A DNA stretch of 64,000 nt from Leptasterias polaris. Taxonomy: Eukaryota; Echinodermata; Asteroidea; Forcipulatida; Asteriidae. The DNA lies in contig JAZGTN010000150.1 of the NCBI GenBank assembly GCA_037783415.1, positions 4,650,001 through 4,714,000 on the forward strand, read 5' to 3'. Position 1 is the stretch's first letter, and the number at the start of each line of letters is the position of its first letter. The position numbers were made by a program, and so were the translations under genes. This document shows positions 55,401 to 64,000 of the stretch, piece by piece. A model generated the notes under the pieces. The model ran no database searches. It saw nothing but the letters and a program-made list of their open reading frames with translations, and was not told the DNA's origin.

Positions 55401-58400
55401 AGTGAAGGAGAACTTTTATATTCCTTGTTTTTACAGGTTTCCGCTTTGAGCAAAAGAGGAACTCTTTCAAGTCAATCAGTGCTACAATTATGCACCGAAG
55501 AGTTTTACCTCTATGCAACGAATACATGAAAACGAGGAACGAAGGAGACTGTTGAAGAAGATGAGCCTCAAATTGAAGAAGATCTTGTTGCTGAAATTCA
55601 AACTGGCCCATTCATCTTAGATCTTGATATTTGAAGAAGAATCCATGAACCCAATGGTATGTTGAAGTTTTAAGTTCTGGAGACAAGCAAACCGGTGCGG
55701 TTCATTTATTATAAAATGGAAAAGCTCTTTCTGAGTTTTTAAAACTAGATGACACAAATTAATTTCTTGCTAGTTGAAAGTTGATGGCTTTTTTGATGAT
55801 ATTGTTCTGTGGTGGAACAAAATCTTGATGGTACAGAATGAAGTCGATTTTCCGTAAGTGGGAACTCTTGATACACATCTATTTTATAAGGCCCTAACCA
55901 GGCTCTGGCAGATGTTGAGCCAGCTTAGCTTGGGGTGCAGTTTATTGTCATACTCCAGGACAACATTGAGCTCAGTCGAGGATGAGGAGTCTTTATTTGT
56001 AGCTGTACAGTTACAGAATGCGTGTATGACTCTTTGTATTTACCAGTAGGTGGAAACTCTTGATTCACAGCTATGAGGCCCTAACCAGGCACTGATAGAT
56101 GTTGAACCAGCTTAGCCTGGGTGATGTTTATTCTCTTTCTCCAATACGACAAAGACTATCATCCAAGTAGGGGTTGTCTGTAGCTTGAAATGAATACCTT
56201 GAGATTTGAAGCAGATTACGGCCCCTAGTGAAGGAGAACTTTTATATTCCTTGTTTTTACAGGTTTCCGCTTTGAGCAAAAGAGGAACTCTTTCAAGTCA
56301 ATCAGTGCTACAATTATGCACCGAAGAGTTTTACCTCTATGCAACGAATACATGAAAACGAGGAACGAAGGAGACTGTTGAAGAAGATGAGCCTCAAATT
56401 GAAGAAGATCTTGTTGCTGAAATTCAAACTGGCCCATTCATCTTAGATCTTGATATTTGAAGAAGAATCCATGAACCCAATGGTATGTTGAAGTTTTAAG
56501 TTCTGGAGACAAGCAAACCGGTGCGGTTCATTTATTATAAAATGGAAAAGCTCTTTCTGAGTTTTTAAAACTAGATGACACAAATTAATTTCTTGCTAGT
56601 TGAAAGTTGATGGCTTTTTTGATGATATTGTTCTGTGGTGGAACAAAATCTTGATGGTACAGAATGAAGTCGATTTTCCGTAAGTGGGAACTCTTGATAC
56701 ACATCTATTTTATAAGGCCCTAACCAGGCTCTGGCAGATGTTGAGCCAGCTTAGCTTGGGGTGCAGTTTATTGTCATACTCCAGGACAACATTGAGCTCA
56801 GTCGAGGATGAGGAGTCTTTATTTGTAGCTGTACAGTTACAGAATGCGTGTATGACTCTTTGTATTTACCAGTAGGTGGAAACTCTTGATTCACAGCTAT
56901 GAGGCCCTAACCAGGCACTGATAGATGTTGAACCAGCTTAGCCTGGGTGATGTTTATTCTCTTTCTCCAATACGACAAAGACTATCATCCAAGTAGGGGT
57001 TGTCTGTAGCTTGAAATGAATACCTTGAGATTTGAAGCAGATTACGGCCCCTAGTGAAGGAGAACTTTTATATTCCTTGTTTTTACAGGTTTCCGCTTTG
57101 AGCAAAAGAGGAACTCTTTCAAGTCAATCAGTGCTACAATTATGCACCGAAGAGTTTTACCTCTATGCAACGAATACATGAAAACGAGGAACGAAGGAGA
57201 CTGTTGAAGAAGATGAGCCTCAAATTGAAGAAGATCTTGTTGCTGAAATTCAAACTGGCCCATTCATCTTAGATCTTGATATTTGAAGAAGAATCCATGA
57301 ACCCAATGGTATGTTGAAGTTTTAAGTTCTGGAGACAAGCAAACCGGTGCGGTTCATTTATTATAAAATGGAAAAGCTCTTTCTGAGTTTTTAAAACTAG
57401 ATGACACAAATTAATTTCTTGCTAGTTGAAAGTTGATGGCTTTTTTGATGATATTGTTCTGTGGTGGAACAAAATCTTGATGGTACAGAATGAAGTCGAT
57501 TTTCCGTAAGTGGGAACTCTTGATACACATCTATTTTATAAGGCCCTAACCAGGCTCTGGCAGATGTTGAGCCAGCTTAGCTTGGGGTGCAGTTTATTGT
57601 CATACTCCAGGACAACATTGAGCTCAGTCGAGGATGAGGAGTCTTTATTTGTAGCTGTACAGTTACAGAATGCGTGTATGACTCTTTGTATTTACCAGTA
57701 GGTGGAAACTCTTGATTCACAGCTATGAGGCCCTAACCAGGCACTGATAGATGTTGAACCAGCTTAGCCTGGGTGATGTTTATTCTCTTTCTCCAATACG
57801 ACAAAGACTATCATCCAAGTAGGGGTTGTCTGTAGCTTGAAATGAATACCTTGAGATTTGAAGCAGATTACGGCCCCTAGTGAAGGAGAACTTTTATATT
57901 CCTTGTTTTTACAGGTTTCCGCTTTGAGCAAAAGAGGAACTCTTTCAAGTCAATCAGTGCTACAATTATGCACCGAAGAGTTTTACCTCTATGCAACGAA
58001 TACATGAAAACGAGGAACGAAGGAGACTGTTGAAGAAGATGAGCCTCAAATTGAAGAAGATCTTGTTGCTGAAATTCAAACTGGCCCATTCATCTTAGAT
58101 CTTGATATTTGAAGAAGAATCCATGAACCCAATGGTATGTTGAAGTTTTAAGTTCTGGAGACAAGCAAACCGGTGCGGTTCATTTATTATAAAATGGAAA
58201 AGCTCTTTCTGAGTTTTTAAAACTAGATGACACAAATTAATTTCTTGCTAGTTGAAAGTTGATGGCTTTTTTGATGATATTGTTCTGTGGTGGAACAAAA
58301 TCTTGATGGTACAGAATGAAGTCGATTTTCCGTAAGTGGGAACTCTTGATACACATCTATTTTATAAGGCCCTAACCAGGCTCTGGCAGATGTTGAGCCA

Positions 58401-61142
58401 GCTTAGCTTGGGGTGCAGTTTATTGTCATACTCCAGGACAACATTGAGCTCAGTCGAGGATGAGGAGTCTTTATTTGTAGCTGTACAGTTACAGAATGCG
58501 TGTATGACTCTTTGTATTTACCAGTAGGTGGAAACTCTTGATTCACAGCTATGAGGCCCTAACCAGGCACTGATAGATGTTGAACCAGCTTAGCCTGGGT
58601 GATGTTTATTCTCTTTCTCCAATACGACAAAGACTATCATCCAAGTAGGGGTTGTCTGTAGCTTGAAATGAATACCTTGAGATTTGAAGCAGATTACGGC
58701 CCCTAGTGAAGGAGAACTTTTATATTCCTTGTTTTTACAGGTTTCCGCTTTGAGCAAAAGAGGAACTCTTTCAAGTCAATCAGTGCTACAATTATGCACC
58801 GAAGAGTTTTACCTCTATGCAACGAATACATGAAAACGAGGAACGAAGGAGACTGTTGAAGAAGATGAGCCTCAAATTGAAGAAGATCTTGTTGCTGAAA
58901 TTCAAACTGGCCCATTCATCTTAGATCTTGATATTTGAAGAAGAATCCATGAACCCAATGGTATGTTGAAGTTTTAAGTTCTGGAGACAAGCAAACCGGT
59001 GCGGTTCATTTATTATAAAATGGAAAAGCTCTTTCTGAGTTTTTAAAACTAGATGACACAAATTAATTTCTTGCTAGTTGAAAGTTGATGGCTTTTTTGA
59101 TGATATTGTTCTGTGGTGGAACAAAATCTTGATGGTACAGAATGAAGTCGATTTTCCGTAAGTGGGAACTCTTGATACACATCTATTTTATAAGGCCCTA
59201 ACCAGGCTCTGGCAGATGTTGAGCCAGCTTAGCTTGGGGTGCAGTTTATTGTCATACTCCAGGACAACATTGAGCTCAGTCGAGGATGAGGAGTCTTTAT
59301 TTGTAGCTGTACAGTTACAGAATGCGTGTATGACTCTTTGTATTTACCAGTAGGTGGAAACTCTTGATTCACAGCTATGAGGCCCTAACCAGGCACTGAT
59401 AGATGTTGAACCAGCTTAGCCTGGGTGATGTTTATTCTCTTTCTCCAATACGACAAAGACTATCATCCAAGTAGGGGTTGTCTGTAGCTTGAAATGAATA
59501 CCTTGAGATTTGAAGCAGATTACGGCCCCTAGTGAAGGAGAACTTTTATATTCCTTGTTTTTACAGGTTTCCGCTTTGAGCAAAAGAGGAACTCTTTCAA
59601 GTCAATCAGTGCTACAATTATGCACCGAAGAGTTTTACCTCTATGCAACGAATACATGAAAACGAGGAACGAAGGAGACTGTTGAAGAAGATGAGCCTCA
59701 AATTGAAGAAGATCTTGTTGCTGAAATTCAAACTGGCCCATTCATCTTAGATCTTGATATTTGAAGAAGAATCCATGAACCCAATGGTATGTTGAAGTTT
59801 TAAGTTCTGGAGACAAGCAAACCGGTGCGGTTCATTTATTATAAAATGGAAAAGCTCTTTCTGAGTTTTTAAAACTAGATGACACAAATTAATTTCTTGC
59901 TAGTTGAAAGTTGATGGCTTTTTTGATGATATTGTTCTGTGGTGGAACAAAATCTTGATGGTACAGAATGAAGTCGATTTTCCGTAAGTGGGAACTCTTG
60001 ATACACATCTATTTTATAAGGCCCTAACCAGGCTCTGGCAGATGTTGAGCCAGCTTAGCTTGGGGTGCAGTTTATTGTCATACTCCAGGACAACATTGAG
60101 CTCAGTCGAGGATGAGGAGTCTTTATTTGTAGCTGTACAGTTACAGAATGCGTGTATGACTCTTTGTATTTACCAGTAGGTGGAAACTCTTGATTCACAG
60201 CTATGAGGCCCTAACCAGGCACTGATAGATGTTGAACCAGCTTAGCCTGGGTGATGTTTATTCTCTTTCTCCAATACGACAAAGACTATCATCCAAGTAG
60301 GGGTTGTCTGTAGCTTGAAATGAATACCTTGAGATTTGAAGCAGATTACGGCCCCTAGTGAAGGAGAACTTTTATATTCCTTGTTTTTACAGGTTTCCGC
60401 TTTGAGCAAAAGAGGAACTCTTTCAAGTCAATCAGTGCTACAATTATGCACCGAAGAGTTTTACCTCTATGCAACGAATACATGAAAACGAGGAACGAAG
60501 GAGACTGTTGAAGAAGATGAGCCTCAAATTGAAGAAGATCTTGTTGCTGAAATTCAAACTGGCCCATTCATCTTAGATCTTGATATTTGAAGAAGAATCC
60601 ATGAACCCAATGGTATGTTGAAGTTTTAAGTTCTGGAGACAAGCAAACCGGTGCGGTTCATTTATTATAAAATGGAAAAGCTCTTTCTGAGTTTTTAAAA
60701 CTAGATGACACAAATTAATTTCTTGCTAGTTGAAAGTTGATGGCTTTTTTGATGATATTGTTCTGTGGTGGAACAAAATCTTGATGGTACAGAATGAAGT
60801 CGATTTTCCGTAAGTGGGAACTCTTGATACACATCTATTTTATAAGGCCCTAACCAGGCTCTGGCAGATGTTGAGCCAGCTTAGCTTGGGGTGCAGTTTA
60901 TTGTCATACTCCAGGACAACATTGAGCTCAGTCGAGGATGAGGAGTCTTTATTTGTAGCTGTACAGTTACAGAATGCGTGTATGACTCTTTGTATTTACC
61001 AGTAGGTGGAAACTCTTGATTCACAGCTATGAGGCCCTAACCAGGCACTGATAGATGTTGAACCAGCTTAGCCTGGGTGCTGTTTATTCTCTTTCTCCAA
61101 TACGACAAAGACTATCATCCAAGTAGGGGTTGTCTGTAGCTT

Positions 61143-61960
61143 GAAATGAATACCTTGAGATTTGAAGCAGATTACGGCCCCTAGTGAAGGAGAACTTTTA
61201 TATTCCTTGTTTTTACAGGTTTCCGCTTTGAGCAAAAGAGGAACTCTTTCAAGTCAATCAGTGCTACAATTATGCACCGAAGAGTTTTACCTCTATGCAA
61301 CGAATACATGAAAACGAGGAACGAAGGAGACTGTTGAAGAAGATGTGCCTCAAATTGAAGAAGATCTTGTTGCTGAAATTCAAACTGGCCCATTCATCTT
61401 AGATCTTGATATTTGAAGAAGAATCCATGAACCCAATGGTATGTTGAAGTTTTAAGTTCTGGAGACAAGCAAACCGGTGCGGTTCATTTATTATAAAATG
61501 GAAAAGCTCTTTCTGAGTTTTTAAAACTAGATGACACAAATTAATTTCTTGCTAGTTGAAAGTTGATGGCTTTTTTGATGATATTGTTCTGTGGTGGAAC
61601 AAAATCTTGATGGTACAGAATGAAGTCGATTTTCCGTAAGTGGGAACTCTTGATACACATCTATTTTATAAGGCCCTAACCAGGCTCTGGCAGATGTTGA
61701 GCCAGCTTAGCTTGGGGTGCAGTTTATTGTCATACTCCAGGACAACATTGAGCTCAGTCGAGGATGAGGAGTCTTTATTTGTAGCTGTACAGTTACAGAA
61801 TGACTCTTTGTATTTACCAGTAGGTGGAAACTCTTGATTCACAGCTATGAGGCCCTAACCAGGCACTGATAGATGTTGAACCAGCTTAGCCTGGGTGATG
61901 TTTATTCTCTTTCTCCAATACGACAAAGACTATCATCCAAGTAGGGGTTGTCTGTAGCTT
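61143..61960. repeat. Unit 75: 818-bp variant with an 8-bp deletion
   Basis: Eight bases of the alternating tract are missing, so ACAGAATG runs directly into ACTCTTTG near 61795-61808. The deleted segment is bounded by the repeated trinucleotide ATG, which fits slippage or microhomology-mediated loss. The loss shifts the small plus-strand frame, whose end becomes DSLYLPVGGNS. The unit also has T instead of A at 61346 (unit position 204). It is the third unit before the truncated copy. Confidence 0.95.
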
Positions 61961-63612
61961 GAAATGAATACCTTGAGATTTGAAGCAGATTACGGCCCCT
62001 AGTGAAGGAGAACTTTTATATTCCTTGTTTTTACAGGTTTCCGCTTTGAGCAAAAGAGGAACTCTTTCAAGTCAATCAGTGCTACAATTATGCACCGAAG
62101 AGTTTTACCTCTATGCAACGAATACATGAAAACGAGGAACGAAGGAGACTGTTGAAGAAGATGAGCCTCAAATTGAAGAAGATCTTGTTGCTGAAATTCA
62201 AACTGGCCCATTCATCTTAGATCTTGATATTTGAAGAAGAATCCATGAACCCAATGGTATGTTGAAGTTTTAAGTTCTGGAGACAAGCAAACCGGTGCGG
62301 TTCATTTATTATAAAATGGAAAAGCTCTTTCTGAGTTTTTAAAACTAGATGACACAAATTAATTTCTTGCTAGTTGAAAGTTGATGGCTTTTTTGATGAT
62401 ATTGTTCTGTGGTGGAACAAAATCTTGATGGTACAGAATGAAGTCGATTTTCCGTAAGTGGGAACTCTTGATACACATCTATTTTATAAGGCCCTAACCA
62501 GGCTCTGGCAGATGTTGAGCCAGCTTAGCTTGGGGTGCAGTTTATTGTCATACTCCAGGACAACATTGAGCTCAGTCGAGGATGAGGAGTCTTTATTTGT
62601 AGCTGTACAGTTACAGAATGCGTGTATGACTCTTTGTATTTACCAGTAGGTGGAAACTCTTGATTCACAGCTATGAGGCCCTAACCAGGCACTGATAGAT
62701 GTTGAACCAGCTTAGCCTGGGTGATGTTTATTCTCTTTCTCCAATACGACAAAGACTATCATCCAAGTAGGGGTTGTCTGTAGCTTGAAATGAATACCTT
62801 GAGATTTGAAGCAGATTACGGCCCCTAGTGAAGGAGAACTTTTATATTCCTTGTTTTTACAGGTTTCCGCTTTGAGCAAAAGAGGAACTCTTTCAAGTCA
62901 ATCAGTGCTACAATTATGCACCGAAGAGTTTTACCTCTATGCAACGAATACATGAAAACGAGGAACGAAGGAGACTGTTGAAGAAGATGAGCCTCAAATT
63001 GAAGAAGATCTTGTTGCTGAAATTCAAACTGGCCCATTCATCTTAGATCTTGATATTTGAAGAAGAATCCATGAACCCAATGGTATGTTGAAGTTTTAAG
63101 TTCTGGAGACAAGCAAACCGGTGCGGTTCATTTATTATAAAATGGAAAAGCTCTTTCTGAGTTTTTAAAACTAGATGACACAAATTAATTTCTTGCTAGT
63201 TGAAAGTTGATGGCTTTTTTGATGATATTGTTCTGTGGTGGAACAAAATCTTGATGGTACAGAATGAAGTCGATTTTCCGTAAGTGGGAACTCTTGATAC
63301 ACATCTATTTTATAAGGCCCTAACCAGGCTCTGGCAGATGTTGAGCCAGCTTAGCTTGGGGTGCAGTTTATTGTCATACTCCAGGACAACATTGAGCTCA
63401 GTCGAGGATGAGGAGTCTTTATTTGTAGCTGTACAGTTACAGAATGCGTGTATGACTCTTTGTATTTACCAGTAGGTGGAAACTCTTGATTCACAGCTAT
63501 GAGGCCCTAACCAGGCACTGATAGATGTTGAACCAGCTTAGCCTGGGTGATGTTTATTCTCTTTCTCCAATACGACAAAGACTATCATCCAAGTAGGGGT
63601 TGTCTGTAGCTT

Positions 63613-63932
63613 GAAATGAATACCTTGAGATTTGAAGCAGATTACGGCCCCTAGTGAAGGAGAACTTTTATATTCCTTGTTTTTACAGGTTTCCGCTTTG
63701 AGCAAAAGAGGAACTCTTTCAAGTCAATCAGTGCTACAATTATGCACCGAAGAGTTTTACCTCTATGCAACGAATACATGAAAACGAGGAACGAAGGAGA
63801 CTGTTGAAGAAGATGAGCCTCAAATTGAAGAAGATCTTGTTGCTGAAATTCAAACTGGCCCATTCATCTTAGATCTTGATATTTGAAGAAGAATCCATGA
63901 ACCCAATGGTATGTTGAAGTTTTAAGTTCTGG
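63613..63932. repeat. Unit 78: truncated last copy
   Basis: The first 320 bp of the unit are consensus and end at TTAAGTTCTGG. A normal unit continues AGACAAGC, while this one continues GCCCCATTTCAC. The two G bases at 63931-63932 fit both sides, so the breakpoint can be placed anywhere from 63930 to 63932. The break interrupts the unit upstream of its hairpins, TATA-like motif and both modules. Confidence 0.97.
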
Positions 63933-64000
63933 GCCCCATTTCACTAAAGTCCCCATTTGCGATCATCGCTATCGCACTTGCGATGAGATCGCAAACCGCA
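63931..64000. mobile_element. Non-satellite flank, candidate end of a non-autonomous DNA transposon
   Basis: The sequence changes abruptly from the AT-rich unit to GGGCCCCATTTCACTAAAG, followed by a stretch dense in GCGAT and ATCGC. From memory, starts of this style (GGGCCCC, then TTTCAC and AAAG) occur at termini of short interspersed DNA elements in marine invertebrate genomes; I could not check this. Only about 70 bp is visible, so neither the other terminus nor a target-site duplication can be seen. It could equally be ordinary DNA flanking the array. Confidence 0.35.
63956..63995. other. Inverted repeat in the flank, 14 paired bases
   Basis: TTTGCGATCATCGC (63956-63969) pairs with GCGATGAGATCGCAAA (63980-63995), leaving a 2-nt GA bulge in the right arm and a 10-nt loop (63970-63979). 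The stem starts 25 bp after the array ends. Subterminal inverted repeats of this kind are common inside foldback or MITE-like elements, which mildly supports the transposon reading. Confidence 0.8.

Larger units (their letters stand above)
1..63932. repeat. Satellite array of an 826-bp unit, 77 full copies plus a 320-bp partial copy
   Basis: One sequence recurs head to tail from the first base to 63932. Unit starts, taking base 1 as the unit origin, are: 1; 833+826k for units 2-12; 9925+826k for units 13-19; 15713+826k for units 20-75; then 61961, 62787 and 63613. Lengths are 826 bp for 73 units, 832 bp for units 1, 12 and 19, and 818 bp for unit 75, which sums exactly to 63612. By eye I found 15 base substitutions in about 64 kb, so copies are roughly 99.97% identical; some may have been missed. 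All units have the same orientation. No unit contains an inserted element or inversion. The left end of the array is not in the window. Such homogeneity is known for satellites kept uniform by unequal exchange and gene conversion, or very recently amplified. I do not recognise the family. A tandemly repeated non-coding RNA locus is possible but unsupported. Confidence 0.99.

Noticed and set aside
1..63932. CRISPR array or other prokaryotic repeat-spacer structure
   Set aside because: The repeat has no variable spacers. Whole 826-bp units are identical end to end, and no cas-like or other prokaryotic gene is present.
1..63932. Tandem 5S rRNA, U-snRNA, histone or rDNA spacer repeat
   Set aside because: By eye the unit contains none of the conserved 5S, U1, U2, U6 or rRNA core sequences and no histone-like frame. 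The small open frames do not match either.
1..63932. CENP-B-box-like motif marking a centromeric satellite
   Set aside because: I found no match to the core TTCG....A..CGGG pattern in the unit on either strand, so centromeric identity has no motif support.

Overview
The window is almost entirely one head-to-tail satellite array. Positions 1-63932 hold 77 complete copies plus one truncated copy of a unit that is normally 826 bp long. Three copies are 832 bp and one is 818 bp. Copies are close to identical: by eye I found 15 substituted bases at eight unit positions, and four length variants that all fall at one spot. I may have missed some single-base differences. Only the last 68 bp (63933-64000) is different DNA.

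I see no credible protein-coding gene, rRNA, tRNA, CRISPR array or prokaryotic operon. The two small open frames in every unit (70 codons on the minus strand; 63 or 65 codons on the plus strand, opening with GTG) recur because the DNA is homogenised. Neither resembles a protein I recognise. A 64-kb homogeneous array with no genes points to a eukaryotic nuclear genome, in a centromeric, pericentromeric, subtelomeric or other heterochromatic block. The flank has a TIR-like start (GGGCCCCATTTCAC) of a style I associate, from memory only, with non-autonomous DNA transposons of marine invertebrates. The species cannot be named from this window.

Unit layout, in unit-1 coordinates: 1-472 is single-copy within the unit. 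It holds a pyrimidine tract ending in a splice-acceptor-like site (76/77), a purine-rich stretch (about 168-223), a TATA-like motif (350-357) and two short hairpins (330-342 and 438-464). Positions 473-652 (module A) and 653-831 (module B) are diverged copies of one roughly 180-bp module, so the unit arose by an internal duplication before it was amplified. Each module has a splice-donor-like GTAAGT or GTAGGT at its homologous position.

Layout along the array: units 1, 12 and 19 carry a 6-bp longer alternating purine-pyrimidine tract. Units 25, 26, 29, 30, 33, 46, 47 and 49 share a T-to-G variant whose first five copies recur with a four-unit period, a trace of higher-order duplication. I saw no variants in units 50-66. 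Units 74-75 carry three private changes close to the right edge. The array stops inside unit 78 at 63932/63933, either at a true array edge or at an inserted element whose far side lies beyond the window. Nothing here forms a multi-gene system. The points of interest concern satellite evolution and possible transcription or splicing of the unit.
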